NCBI RefSeq assembly: GCF_009649845.1
Contig: NZ_WJIE01000004.1
Coordinates: 434,001 to 498,000, forward strand
DNA: 64,000 nucleotides
Direction of reading: 5' to 3'
Origin: Polyangium spumosum
GTDB taxonomy: Bacteria > Myxococcota_A > Polyangia > Polyangiales > Polyangiaceae
The number at the start of each line of letters is the position of its first letter. The first letter of the stretch is position 1. This document shows, one piece after another, positions 4,899 to 13,717 of the stretch. Below the pieces are notes generated by a model. It saw only the letters and a list, made by a program, of their open reading frames with translations. It did not search any database and was not told the DNA's origin. The position numbers and the translations under genes are program-made.

Positions 4899-5903
4899 TC
4901 ACTTCGATGGCAGGAGAGGCTCGAGCCCCGAGAGCACGAGCACCTTCATGAGCTCCTCCCCGAGCGGCTCCTGCGGGCGTTTTGCGGCGAGCGTCCACAG
5001 GTGGCGCATGATGGGGAGCCTGCCGCCTTCCGCGTCGCCGATACGTACAGCCTCCGTGATCCATCCGCTGCCGCCCGGGTTTTTCCGGGCAGCCTCCACC
5101 AGCGCCGGCGTGAGTGCCTCGAAAAACAGCCTGGTGGCGTCCATCATCGGCTTTCTGTGGCCTTCGTCGACGTCATCATACGTCCGGAAGTTTTCGAGCT
5201 CGAAATTGGCGAGGAGCTCGTCGACGGCCTCGATCGACATCCTTCGCTCGTTCTCGACGATGACGGCCGGCGCCTCGAGCTCCTTCAATCGGCGGAGCCG
5301 GTTTCTCCGGTTCACGATGCGCCGATATGCGTCGTGTAGCGTGCGGCAGAAGCACGCCTCGCCCACGAGCGCCTGGGATTCCTCCACGGTGGCTGCGCGA
5401 AGTGGGGGCGAAATCACGGGGATCGACCACCAGACGAGCTCCTTGGGGCACCAACCATTCGCCTGCCGCCCCGCCGCTTCGGCCTCGTCGACGCGCGCGA
5501 CGAGCGCGGCCGGGTCCTTGTAGGAAAGCTCGAGGATCTCCTCCTCGGTCATTGCGAGGAGCGGCGCCAGGAGCTGCCGCGCCGGCCACGGGACCACGGG
5601 CTCGACGAGCGCGACGTGCCCGCATCGCCGGAGATCCGGCGGATTGCCGAAGATCGACGGGCACAAGAGCCCTCCCGGCTCGGGACGTCCGGTGCTGAAG
5701 TTCAGCGTCTCCGGGCGCTGGATGTCGCCGGCGGACCACGATGGTGATCGCTCGGCGGCCGCGGCTTCGGGGAAGAGATCGAGCGTGCGGCCGCCGAGCC
5801 GCACGCCGAGCCCGAGCAAGCGGCCGAGCGCGCGGAGGCGCTGGAGGAGCAGCGACGACGGCAGGTCCATGGAGACGGTGACGCTTTGGGTTTCGCCGGG
5901 CAT
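4899..5903 (-). CDS. RNA polymerase beta prime N-terminal stub (RpoC-like)
   Basis: The 334-residue product (ATG at 5903; a TTG at 5924 would add seven) aligns by eye only with the first part of RpoC. WSAGDIQRPETLNF and LLCPSIFG match the beta prime opening (SWSxGEVxxPETINY, GLFCxxIFG). CGHVALVEPVV matches the GHIELASPVV segment, with the N-terminal zinc ribbon collapsed. IPVISPPLRA matches VxPPxLRP. DAYRRIVNRRNRLRRL and VIVENERRMSIEAVDELL match the clamp helices that bind sigma region 2. The protein ends soon after, so the active-site loop and everything beyond it is absent. It cannot polymerise RNA. Retention of the sigma-docking coiled coil suggests a sigma decoy or polymerase modulator, but that is inference. 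It converges on the tRNA array. Confidence 0.75.
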   Translation of the reverse strand: MPGETQSVTVSMDLPSSLLLQRLRALGRLLGLGVRLGGRTLDLFPEAAAAERSPSWSAGDIQRPETLNFSTGRPEPGGLLCPSIFGNPPDLRRCGHVALVEPVVPWPARQLLAPLLAMTEEEILELSYKDPAALVARVDEAEAAGRQANGWCPKELVWWSIPVISPPLRAATVEESQALVGEACFCRTLHDAYRRIVNRRNRLRRLKELEAPAVIVENERRMSIEAVDELLANFELENFRTYDDVDEGHRKPMMDATRLFFEALTPALVEAARKNPGGSGWITEAVRIGDAEGGRLPIMRHLWTLAAKRPQEPLGEELMKVLVLSGLEPLLPSK

Positions 5904-5980
5904 GAAGTCGCCTGTTTGCGTCAATCGACGTCGCGCGTCAATGGCGCCCGCGGGTCCGGGGCTTCCGCCCGGAGCGCTTC

Positions 5981-7069
5981 GTGTGGTACGATCGTCTCGT
6001 GATACGCAGCCTCCTCAGCACTGCGGCCTCGAGCTTCGATACCGCCGTGGGCGGGGCCCTGCTCCTCCGGCGCAGCCGGCCCAAGGGGCAGCCCGATCCC
6101 GAGGCGCTCGGCCACGCAGCGCGTATGGAAGCGCTCGCAGAGCTCCGGCGCACGTACGACCGGCCCGAGCATTATGAGCCGACACACGGGTTTTTCGCGC
6201 CCCCCGCCCCCCTCACGCCCTCCATCACCCGCGTGCGGCCGATGGGCGGGCCCGAGCCCGGCACCGTGCTGGATCTGACCTGGCCGAGCCTCTTCGAGCC
6301 GCTCGCGGAGGACATCCGCGCGAAATATCTCTCGCACGAGGCCAACGCCACGGCGGCGGCCCGGCTCTTCTTGCACGCGGGGCCCGCGCGCCCGGCCGCG
6401 ATCCTCGTTCACGGCTATCGTTGTGGTCAGTATCGGCTCGAGGAGCGCATCTGGCCCGTGCAATGGCTCTACGACCGCGGCCTCGACGTCGCGCTCTTCG
6501 TGCTCCCTTTCCACGCGGTGCGCTCGCACGAGGCGTCGCCGCGTTTCCCCGGCGGTGATCCGCGCGTCACGAACGAGGGGTTCCGCCAGGCCGTGCTCGA
6601 TTTGCGCGCGCTCGTCTCGTTCTTGCGGGATCGCGGCTCCGAGGCCGTCGGCGTCATGGGCATGAGCCTCGGCGGGTATTCGACGAGCCTGCTCTCGACC
6701 GTCGACGATCGCGTCGCGTTTGTGGTCCCGATCATCCCGCTCGCCTCGATCGCCGACGTCGCGCGCGCCGCAGGGCGGTTCGTGGGCAGCCCCGAGGAGC
6801 AGCGGCGCCAGTACGAAGAGCTCGACGCCGTGCACCGCGTCGTGAGCCCGTTCGCGCGTCCGTCGCGGGTCGCTCCGGAGCGGGTGCTCGTCCTCGCGGC
6901 GAAGAGCGACAAGATCACCCCGGTGGATCACGCGCGCCGCCTCGCCGACCATTTCGACGCTCCGCTCGAAACGTTCCACGGCGGTCATTTGCTCCAGTTT
7001 GGCCGGGCAGACGCCTTCCGCGCCGTGGGGCGGATGCTCGGACGAATGGGTATTTTTTCCCGCAGATGA
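5981..7069 (+). CDS. Alpha/beta hydrolase
   Basis: 362 residues, GTG start after GGAG. The nucleophile elbow GMSLGGYS (about residue 225), a late SDKITP (acid) and HGGHLLQ (His) form a plausible Ser-Asp-His triad. AILVHGYRCGQ near residue 137 is the oxyanion-hole His-Gly motif. The family resembles bacterial dienelactone-hydrolase-like or abhydrolase_18-type proteins of unknown substrate. There is no signal peptide, so it is likely cytoplasmic. Its stop overlaps the next start (ATGA), so the two genes are translationally coupled. Confidence 0.8.
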   Translation: MWYDRLVIRSLLSTAASSFDTAVGGALLLRRSRPKGQPDPEALGHAARMEALAELRRTYDRPEHYEPTHGFFAPPAPLTPSITRVRPMGGPEPGTVLDLTWPSLFEPLAEDIRAKYLSHEANATAAARLFLHAGPARPAAILVHGYRCGQYRLEERIWPVQWLYDRGLDVALFVLPFHAVRSHEASPRFPGGDPRVTNEGFRQAVLDLRALVSFLRDRGSEAVGVMGMSLGGYSTSLLSTVDDRVAFVVPIIPLASIADVARAAGRFVGSPEEQRRQYEELDAVHRVVSPFARPSRVAPERVLVLAAKSDKITPVDHARRLADHFDAPLETFHGGHLLQFGRADAFRAVGRMLGRMGIFSRR

Positions 7070-8352
7070 GCACGAGCGGCGAGCCCCCGAGCGAATCGAC
7101 CCTCGTCCTCACGAACGTCACCGTGAGCGAACGTATGCTCCGCCCCGCGCGCACGTTCGGGCTCGTGGGCCTCGCCCTTGCGTTTGCACCGCCGCTCGTC
7201 TCCGTGACCCTCGACGTCCTCCGGGCCGTGACCCGCGCGCCGGCAGGGGAGTTTTACGAAGATACCATTTTACCGATCGTGTGGCTCGTTTGCGCCTTGT
7301 CCGCGCCCGCGTTCGGCATCGGGAGCGTGGTCTTGGGGATTCCGACGACCCGGGGGTGGCGAGGCCCGGCGCGCGTCCTCGCGCATGCCGGGGGCCTGAC
7401 GTTCGAGCGCGGAGAGAGCATCGTCCAGTTCGTACCTCGCGCGGGCATCACGGACGCCGTCGTCGTGCCGGGCCCGGATCCGCGCCTGGACGTTCACCTC
7501 GTGCGCGGCAATGTCCTGTCCATCACGCTGCCGAGCGAGGAGCAGGGGCACGAGGCAACGGAGAAGCTCGGCTTTTCGCCCAGCGATCGGCGGCTCTCGA
7601 TCCAGCTCGCGTCGCCACGAGGCATGATCGTGGCCGCTTGTATGGGTTTGCCCGTGATCGGGCTCGTGCTCGTCGTGTTGGTCCGCGCGTTGCACGATAT
7701 TGGAATACCCAGGACGATGCAGGACGTCCTCGTCTTCGTCGCGGCGGTCTTCGTGACGTGGCTCGTCATTCGGGCGCAGAAGCCCGACGAGATCGTCATC
7801 GGCACGGACGGCGTCGTCGTGCGGCGGTTGTTTTCCCGGACATACCATTCCCACGCGGACATCGAGCACGTGGAGGCGAAGGACAGCAAGCTCGGGTTTG
7901 GCCTGCGCGGGGCAAAGAAGCTCGTCACCGCGGCGAAGGGGGAACCTCGGCTCATCCAGGCCGCCGCGCAGCGGATCGAGGGGGCGCGGAAGACGGGCGC
8001 CGTCGCCGAGGACGGCGCGAGGATCGCCGAATGGCTCGATCTCGGCGGCCGCTCGGTCGCGGCGTGGCGGGCCGAGCTCCCGGACCTTCTGGGGAATGCC
8101 AATTATCGCCGCGCGACCGTGACGCCGAGGGAGCTCGCCTCCGTGCTCGAGAATGCCGCCGAGCGTCGCGACCGCCGCCTCGGCGCCGCCATGCTCCTGC
8201 GGATCGCGGCGCCCGAGGAGGCGTCGAGGATCCGAGGCGCGGCGGACGCGGCGGCCGACGAGGACCTGCGCGCCGCGCTCGAGCGCGCCGCCGAGGAGGA
8301 GCTCGACGACGCGGCGATCGAGCGGGCGCTCGGCCTCACGCGTAAATCTTGA
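7066..8352 (+). CDS. Membrane protein of unknown function
   Basis: 428 residues. Two hydrophobic segments near residues 28-48 and 66-90 and two more near 185-205 and 218-235 separate soluble regions of beta character that could be PH-like domains; each pair of membrane segments is followed by a stretch such as GLTFERGES or IGTDGVVVRRLFS. The C-terminal 130 residues are alpha-helical and Ala/Glu/Arg-rich. No enzyme motif is seen. It is coupled to the hydrolase upstream and overlaps the aminotransferase on the other strand by 17 bases. Confidence 0.7.
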   Translation: MSTSGEPPSESTLVLTNVTVSERMLRPARTFGLVGLALAFAPPLVSVTLDVLRAVTRAPAGEFYEDTILPIVWLVCALSAPAFGIGSVVLGIPTTRGWRGPARVLAHAGGLTFERGESIVQFVPRAGITDAVVVPGPDPRLDVHLVRGNVLSITLPSEEQGHEATEKLGFSPSDRRLSIQLASPRGMIVAACMGLPVIGLVLVVLVRALHDIGIPRTMQDVLVFVAAVFVTWLVIRAQKPDEIVIGTDGVVVRRLFSRTYHSHADIEHVEAKDSKLGFGLRGAKKLVTAAKGEPRLIQAAAQRIEGARKTGAVAEDGARIAEWLDLGGRSVAAWRAELPDLLGNANYRRATVTPRELASVLENAAERRDRRLGAAMLLRIAAPEEASRIRGAADAAADEDLRAALERAAEEELDDAAIERALGLTRKS

Positions 8353-9700
8353 TCATCTTCTCCAGCCGGCCGAGGGCGCGCGTCAGCGACTCCTCGCCCG
8401 GGCCGAACGAGAACCGCACGTGGTGACGGAACCGCGAGGCCCGGTGCGCCCTGCGTTTGCCCGGGTTCACGTCGAAGAACTCGCCCGGCACCACGATGAC
8501 GCGGTGCTCGAGGGCGGCCCGGAAGAACGAATGCCCGTCGTTGATGCCCTGCGGGAGGTCCGCGACGGAGCCGAAGCAATAAAACGTCCCCTCGGGGGCC
8601 ACGTCGACCTGGATCCCGAGCTTGCGCAGGCCCTCCAGCATGAGGTCGCGTTTCTTCGCGAACGTCCGCTGGATCGCCGCCGTCTCGGCCTTCACGTGCT
8701 CCATGTCGAGCAGGGGCACGGCGGCGCGTTGCATCGGCTTCGAGCCGCCGCCGTCGAGGAAGCTGCCCGCGCTCGCCACCGCGTCGATCACCTCGCGCGG
8801 CCCCACGGTCCAGGTCACGCGCCAGCCGGGGTATCGCCAGTTCTTCGTCAAACCGTCGAAGATGACCACCGGATCCTGATCGACGTCCTCCACGTACCGC
8901 GCCGCGCTCTCCATGGGCGCGGGCCCGCCGAGGCCGTACACGTAATGCGAGTAGAACTCGTCGAAGAGCATCGTGCAATCGAGGTCACGCGCGGTGCGGA
9001 CCCACGCGGCGAGCTCCTCGCCTCGAATGTGTTTGCCCGTGGGGTTGCAGGGGTTCGAGGTGAGGATGGCGCCGAGGCCGCGACCCAGGATCTCCCGCCG
9101 GAGATCGCCCACGGAGAAGGCATAACCGCGCTCGCTCTCCAGCAGGATCGGGATCGGGGAGAAGAGGCGGAAGACGTCGAGCAGCTCCTCGTAGGCCGTG
9201 TAATCCGGGAGGAAATGGCCGAGGTTGATCTGCCCGAGGGCGGCGGCCGCGCGCGTGAGCGAGGCCCGGCCGCCGCCGGAGACGCTCACGTTCTCGGCGC
9301 TGTACCGCGAGGGCATGCCCCTCCGGTAGGCGCGGTTGTAGAAATCGGCGATCGCCTCGCGCAGCTCCCACAGGCCCGCGACGGGCGCGTACTCCTGATC
9401 GTCACCCGCGATCGTCACGGCCTCGCATCGCGGCGGCGCGCCGGGCAAGGGGCCGGTCTCGGGCTGGCCTTGGCCGAGGTTGCACCAGGCGTCCTCGCCC
9501 CCTGCGTCCACGCTGGGGCGATAGCCGTGTTTCTGGGCCTCGCCCATCACGTAAATCACCCCCGTGCGGGGCACCTTGCGGAATGCGCCGAGGGATTTCT
9601 CCTCGTTTGGGCCGCGCAGGATGGGCTCGCTGCGTGTCTTCGCCGGAGGGAGGGCCTCGGCGCCTTCGGGGGGCGTCTCGATCGTGTCGTTCGTGCTCAT
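8336..9700 (-). CDS. PLP-dependent aminotransferase, class I/II
   Basis: 454 residues, fold type I. Characteristic pieces appear in order: NLGQGQPETG, the substrate-side Tyr region EYAPVAGLWELREAI, SNPCNPTGK (PLP anchoring), LFDEFYSHYVYG, the Schiff-base lysine in FDGLTKNWRYPGWR, and the C-terminal VRFSFG arginine. This is the AspC/aminotransferase I-II superfamily; the amino acid used cannot be told. About 50 extra N-terminal residues are poorly conserved. It is followed downstream by the convergent membrane gene. Confidence 0.88.
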   Translation of the reverse strand: MSTNDTIETPPEGAEALPPAKTRSEPILRGPNEEKSLGAFRKVPRTGVIYVMGEAQKHGYRPSVDAGGEDAWCNLGQGQPETGPLPGAPPRCEAVTIAGDDQEYAPVAGLWELREAIADFYNRAYRRGMPSRYSAENVSVSGGGRASLTRAAAALGQINLGHFLPDYTAYEELLDVFRLFSPIPILLESERGYAFSVGDLRREILGRGLGAILTSNPCNPTGKHIRGEELAAWVRTARDLDCTMLFDEFYSHYVYGLGGPAPMESAARYVEDVDQDPVVIFDGLTKNWRYPGWRVTWTVGPREVIDAVASAGSFLDGGGSKPMQRAAVPLLDMEHVKAETAAIQRTFAKKRDLMLEGLRKLGIQVDVAPEGTFYCFGSVADLPQGINDGHSFFRAALEHRVIVVPGEFFDVNPGKRRAHRASRFRHHVRFSFGPGEESLTRALGRLEKMIKIYA

Positions 9701-9713
9701 GGCAATGGATCCG

Positions 9714-11654
9714 TCAGGCCTTGGCAGGGGGCATCGATTCGGGCTCGTCTCGGAGGGTGACGACCTTCGGCTCCACCGATTTCGGCAGGAGCGCGAGGAA
9801 GAGGCCCAGGCAGAAGGCGAGCGAGATCAGGGTGAGCGCGGTGTATTTGTCGTCGTTCCAGTAGGAGCTGATCCACACGAACTGGCTCAGCGCCGCGAGG
9901 CCGAAGAGCGGGGCCTCGAAATCCCTCCGCACCTTGGTGAGCGGCGCCGAGAGGATCATGAACGAGTAGTAATAACAGGTGAGCTGGGACAGGAGGATCA
10001 TCCAGATCTGCCCCAGGCACTGGGCCACCCACAGGTTCTTGAGGCGGCGCTGCACGTAGATGCTCAGCGCGAGGGTGAGCCCGATGATCAGGTACGCGAC
10101 GATCTTGTACTTCTTGTACCGCTCGTTGCGCATGTTCTTCCAGGTCTCGAAGGGATCGATGAGCTTGATGTCCTTCGTGAACTTCATGCGCCCGGAGGCC
10201 TTGCTCGCGGCCTCCTTGTAATGGAAGACGTCGCCGATCTTCTGGACCGTGTCCGGGCTCAGGAGGCCGCGGGCCTTGAGGCCGTCCGAGAGCGGCGTGA
10301 GCGCGTCGCCGATCTGCGAGATCGCCTGCGACTTCATGTCGTGCGCGATGATGACGCGCAGGCCCATGTGGTTCGTGAGCGGGGTCTGGTCGTGGACCTC
10401 GAGCGTGTGCTTGTAGAAATCGTGGTACGAGCGCGGGCCCGAGACCGCGATGCTGAGCGGGATGAGCACCGCCGCCGCGGCCGTGCCGCCGAGCAGCATC
10501 TGCACCTGCTCGCCCGACATCTTGCGTTTTCGCACGATCGTCCAGCCCACCGTCACGAGCAGGCCGACCACGCAGAGCCCGGGGAAGATACGCAAGAGTC
10601 CCGCATACACGAGCGAGGCGCCCGCGAGCTTCGGGTACTTCTTCCGGAGCAGGCAGACCGACAGGACGAGGAAGAAGATCCAGTCCTGCCGCAGGAACGC
10701 GCCGCCGGTCCAGTAGAACGGCGCCGACGACTGGCAACCCCAGAAGATCGCGCCCACCGCGAAGACGCGCCAGCCGAACGCCCACCACAGGGCGACGAAC
10801 ATGCCGAGCGTGTAGACGAGGTCGAGCGACGAGAGGAACTGGCAATACCAGACGCTCGCGGGCTGCAGTTCGGCGAAGAACCGGCCCATGATGGTCCACA
10901 CGGGCGGCGGGTTGTACCCGTGGTCCTTCTGCATGTCCTCCCAGTAACCCTTGCCGGAGACGGCCCGGAAGAACTTCACGTCTTCCTTGAACTTCTCCCA
11001 GCGCTCCGGGGGGAAATGGTCCTTGCAGGTCTCGCCGGGGTTCTCGAGGAAGTGCGCGGCGGGAACGAGGAGGTTGTCGCCGCCGAGGTTGCGGATCTTC
11101 TTGTCCGGGTGCCGCACCTCCTTCGTCATGTCGATGCGCTCGACCCGGCCGTTGTCGTGCTTGTAATTGACGACCCCGAGCTCGTCCTGCGCGACGAGGG
11201 CGCACTTGTAGAGGCCGTCGTACCCCATTTCCTTGAAGTACTTGGCCCCCATGTAATAGTGGAACTGATCCCATCGGTGGTAATACTGCGGGTATCCGAA
11301 GCGGAACCCGTTGAAGTAAGCCACGATGGAGGCCACGGCGAGCGTCACGCCGATGTACTTCTTCCAGCGCTCGGAGACCGGTCGCTTCATCGCCGCGCGG
11401 TGCTGCTCGTAGAAGACGCAGCCCGCCGCCGTGATGGCGAGCGCGGCCTTCATGATGTCGACGGTGCGGGCGTGGTCGTCGGTGAGCTTCGTGATGCCGA
11501 ACGCGGCGAGCGCGACCGTGCCGATCACCGCCACGTAGCGGAACCAGACGCGAAGGCGCTCGTCGATGGATCGATCGACGAACCACAGAAGGAAGAAGTA
11601 GACGCCACCGACGCTGACGAGCAGAGATATCTGCGAGATGCTGAGCTGCTTCAT
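9714..11654 (-). CDS. Polytopic membrane protein, probable GT-C-type glycosyltransferase
   Basis: 646 residues with about ten hydrophobic segments spread from the N-terminus to residue 620. A long hydrophilic loop (about residues 135-260) begins HRWDQFHYYMGAKYFKEMGYDGLYKC. Large loops and clustered helices resemble the GT87/DUF2029 and related GT-C glycosyltransferases that use polyprenyl-phosphate sugars at the outer face of the inner membrane. I see no clear DxD or ExD motif in the first loop that proves activity. An inverted repeat lies just upstream of its start. Confidence 0.5.
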   Translation of the reverse strand: MKQLSISQISLLVSVGGVYFFLLWFVDRSIDERLRVWFRYVAVIGTVALAAFGITKLTDDHARTVDIMKAALAITAAGCVFYEQHRAAMKRPVSERWKKYIGVTLAVASIVAYFNGFRFGYPQYYHRWDQFHYYMGAKYFKEMGYDGLYKCALVAQDELGVVNYKHDNGRVERIDMTKEVRHPDKKIRNLGGDNLLVPAAHFLENPGETCKDHFPPERWEKFKEDVKFFRAVSGKGYWEDMQKDHGYNPPPVWTIMGRFFAELQPASVWYCQFLSSLDLVYTLGMFVALWWAFGWRVFAVGAIFWGCQSSAPFYWTGGAFLRQDWIFFLVLSVCLLRKKYPKLAGASLVYAGLLRIFPGLCVVGLLVTVGWTIVRKRKMSGEQVQMLLGGTAAAAVLIPLSIAVSGPRSYHDFYKHTLEVHDQTPLTNHMGLRVIIAHDMKSQAISQIGDALTPLSDGLKARGLLSPDTVQKIGDVFHYKEAASKASGRMKFTKDIKLIDPFETWKNMRNERYKKYKIVAYLIIGLTLALSIYVQRRLKNLWVAQCLGQIWMILLSQLTCYYYSFMILSAPLTKVRRDFEAPLFGLAALSQFVWISSYWNDDKYTALTLISLAFCLGLFLALLPKSVEPKVVTLRDEPESMPPAKA

Positions 11655-11674
11655 TCGACTTCGTGCGGCAGAAG

Positions 11675-11720
11675 GCCCGCTCTCTCGCCGCCTGGGACGG
11701 CCGTGAAGGCGAGAGCGGGC
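11675..11720. promoter_or_regulatory. 13-bp inverted repeat upstream of the GT-C-like gene
   Basis: Bases 11675-11689 and 11708-11720 are complementary over 13 bp, with two extra bases in the left arm. It sits 20-66 bases before the start of the minus-strand gene, so it could be an mRNA leader hairpin or an operator. There is no U-tract. Confidence 0.35.
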
Positions 11721-12140
11721 GGGACGTTCGGCGACACCTTAGGCGGACCTCGGCCGATTGCCTAGTGCGATGAGCCACGTCCCGACACGCAGCGCGTCAG
11801 ACCCCGCGGTTGGCCGCTGCAAACGGCCCTTCGCAGCGGGGTCGGGAGGCGCCCGAGGGGAGGACCGGACACGACCGGAGCGAGGCACGCTCGTCCCCGG
11901 AGGTGATACCTGAAGGGCTCGTTCTCCCGCCTCGGGCGGAGCCGAGATGCGCGAGAACACGCGCGAAATCCCGCGCGCTTCGGCGCTTCGCTCGTGTATC
12001 GTCGCCTCGTGGTCACGAGAGTGATTTCGCCATTCTTCGCGGTGGAGCCAGGGGGTCGCGGCAGGTCGTCGTCGCGTGGTGATCAGAGCCCGCCGTCGGG
12101 CGTCACGCGATCGGGTCGCGGCGAGCGCGAGGAGGGGGAG
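11721..12140. other. Non-coding interval
   Basis: About 420 bases between divergent genes. I see no RNA gene or conserved protein. It must hold the promoters of both the minus-strand membrane gene and the + strand gene at 12141. Confidence 0.4.
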
Positions 12141-12587
12141 ATGGGCTTCGTGCTGGAGTCGGGCGACGCCGCGGGGCCCTTGCCCTGCAGGCTCGTGCTC
12201 GGCTTCCGCGAGGCGCTCTCGGCCGCAGAGGATCCGAGCGTCGTGATGCCCGCGCGGCTCGTGATCGTCGAGCCCGACGTGACGACCGACGACTGGCTCG
12301 CGCGCTGGTCGGAGGACGATCAGCAGGTGCGTCGCACCGTGACGATCTGCAGGACGCACGACGGCACGAAGGTGACGGCGGTCGTGACGATCGCGTCGTA
12401 CGGGCGCGGCACGGCGACGTCGCTCGCGGTCGAGTCGGTCACGCTCCCGCAGCGCCGGCGCATCGTGCGCAGCGGCGTGCACCCGAAGTCGTTCCTCGAC
12501 GCGGTGCTGTCGCGGGTGCGCAGCCAGAGCACGAGTGGTCAAGTGGCCGCGAGCCTCGAGCCGCAAGACCCGTCGCCCTCCGCGTGA
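12141..12587 (+). CDS. Conserved-type hypothetical protein
   Basis: 148 residues from ATG 12141, chosen because GGAGGGGGAG lies just upstream; longer in-frame starts exist without a ribosome site. The product starts MGFVLESGDAAGPLPCRLVL. It has alternating strands and helices, no membrane segment and no motif I know. LVIVEPDVTTDDWLARWS and ICRTHDGTKVTAVVTI suggest a small alpha/beta domain. The gene is monocistronic, followed by the structured RNA region. Confidence 0.6.
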   Translation: MGFVLESGDAAGPLPCRLVLGFREALSAAEDPSVVMPARLVIVEPDVTTDDWLARWSEDDQQVRRTVTICRTHDGTKVTAVVTIASYGRGTATSLAVESVTLPQRRRIVRSGVHPKSFLDAVLSRVRSQSTSGQVAASLEPQDPSPSA

Positions 12588-12629
12588 GCCCTCGAAGAAG
12601 AGCGCGTTCGCCCGGCATTTCCGCGTTTC

Positions 12630-12666
12630 TCGGTTTGCGCCGTGGACGCCAAAGTGATAAGGTCGC
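12630..12666 (+). promoter_or_regulatory. Candidate promoter of the structured RNA
   Basis: TTGCGC near 12635 and TAAGGT near 12658, with 17 bases between them, could serve as -35 and -10 elements and would place the transcript start near 12667. The match is by eye. Confidence 0.3.
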
Positions 12667-12839
12667 GACAGTACCGGAGGGATTCGTGTCCGGGATTGGT
12701 CCTGCTGGGGAGTACCCTGGCGTCGGTACGAAACCACATCGTCGAGCCCTTGGCGCGTCGATGCTTCGAACGAACACCCACGCCTGCCGAGCGCGCGAGC
12801 GCAGGCTCGGCAACGGGGTGCCGGCAAGCCGGAGGAGGG

Positions 12840-12893
12840 ATGGTCACCATGCAGAATACCCGTGGCTCTAACCCGGAGGCTTCGGGCTACTGA
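12840..12893 (+). CDS. Possible 17-residue peptide
   Basis: ATG 12840 directly follows the purine run GGAGGAGGG, a strong ribosome site though tightly spaced, and reads MVTMQNTRGSNPEASGY before TGA. The start codon lies in an 8-bp stem with the stop-codon region, so translation could be gated by folding. It does not resemble a tmRNA tag. It may be chance. Confidence 0.35.
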   Translation: MVTMQNTRGSNPEASGY

Positions 12894-13062
12894 CCATCAC
12901 GTGGTGCTCCGGGCGGCGTTCGCGCTGCCGGGCATCAGGTCCTCCGGCATGGAGTCGCCATAGGACGCGCCTCTTCACCGGCGGGCCGGGTCAGAGTTGG
13001 CCTCCGCTTGGATCTCGACATCGACGGGAGTCGACGCGGTATCCAGGCCAGGGATGTGGGGC

Positions 13063-13106
13063 CTGAGCGGGCTGGAGGTGAGACCTCCGGCCCGCTCTTT
13101 TTTTTG
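13063..13106 (+). terminator. Very strong Rho-independent terminator
   Basis: GAGCGGGC and GCCCGCTC, extended by GGAGGT/ACCTCC inside, close on a GAG loop and are followed by nine T residues. It ends the structured RNA region just before the lipoprotein gene at 13139. Confidence 0.92.
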
Positions 13107-13138
13107 TTTCACGCGCGGCTCGCGCCACCCTCTCGGCG

Positions 13139-13684
13139 ATGTCTCTCTCCGCTCGGAAGACGCTCCTCGTTGGCCTCACCGCGTCGATCGTCGGCTGCCT
13201 CGGCGACGGCAAGGTCGATCCTCATCACCCCGGCGAGCCGCTCGGCACGTACCAGGTCGCAGCCACGCGTGAGACGAACACATGCGGCGAAGGCGCGCTC
13301 GGCTCGACGGCGACGTGGCAGTTCCAGGTCCGCCTCTCGCGCGGCGACGGCGAGCTCTTCTGGGACAGCGGCGCCGAGGTCACCTCGGGGACGCTCGGCG
13401 CCGATGAGCGCCGCTTCTCGTTCGACACGCAGGTCGCCGTCGACATGCGCGCGGGCGAGACGAAGGGCCCCTTGCCACCCTGCGCGGTCGTGCGCGGCGA
13501 TCGCGCCGAAGGCCTGCTCGACGAGGACGCGGGAGGCTTCACGGGAGAGCTCGCGTATACGTTCACGCCGTCGGAGGGCTCGGACTGCGCAGACCTCGTG
13601 ACGGGCCCGGAGCCCGCGTTCGCGGCCCTGCCGTGCATGATGTCGTACGTGCTCGATGCCGAGCGGATCGTCGCGCCACGCTGA
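13139..13684 (+). CDS. Lipoprotein of unknown function
   Basis: 181 residues with a type II signal: a positively charged start, a hydrophobic run LLVGLTASIV and the lipobox SIVGC at residue 20. The mature part is beta-rich with four or more cysteines (CGEG, PPCAV, DCADL, PCMMS) that could form disulfides. It is not a family I can name; the pattern is typical of myxobacterial surface lipoproteins. It begins 32 bases after the strong terminator, so it has its own promoter or is read from a short leader. Confidence 0.75.
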   Translation: MSLSARKTLLVGLTASIVGCLGDGKVDPHHPGEPLGTYQVAATRETNTCGEGALGSTATWQFQVRLSRGDGELFWDSGAEVTSGTLGADERRFSFDTQVAVDMRAGETKGPLPPCAVVRGDRAEGLLDEDAGGFTGELAYTFTPSEGSDCADLVTGPEPAFAALPCMMSYVLDAERIVAPR

Positions 13685-13717
13685 GATCCGCGGCCCTCGT
13701 GGTAGATCCGGGCGGCC

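Larger units (their letters stand above)
12667..13107 (+). ncRNA. Candidate 440-base structured RNA
   Basis: This 440-base interval has no convincing long gene but several strong helices. TGCCGAGC pairs with GCTCGGCA (8 bp, about 12785-12812) inside CACCC/GGGGTG. GATGGTCA (12839-12846) pairs with TGACCATC (12891-12898). It ends in a very strong terminator. It lacks the invariant cores of RNase P RNA, tmRNA, SRP RNA and common riboswitches. A 17-codon ORF lies in the middle, so it may be a leader, an sRNA or an mRNA for a peptide. Confidence 0.45.

Noticed and set aside
12667-13107. RNase P RNA, tmRNA or SRP RNA
   Set aside because: The invariant core sequences of each are absent, and the 17-codon ORF does not end like a tmRNA tag.
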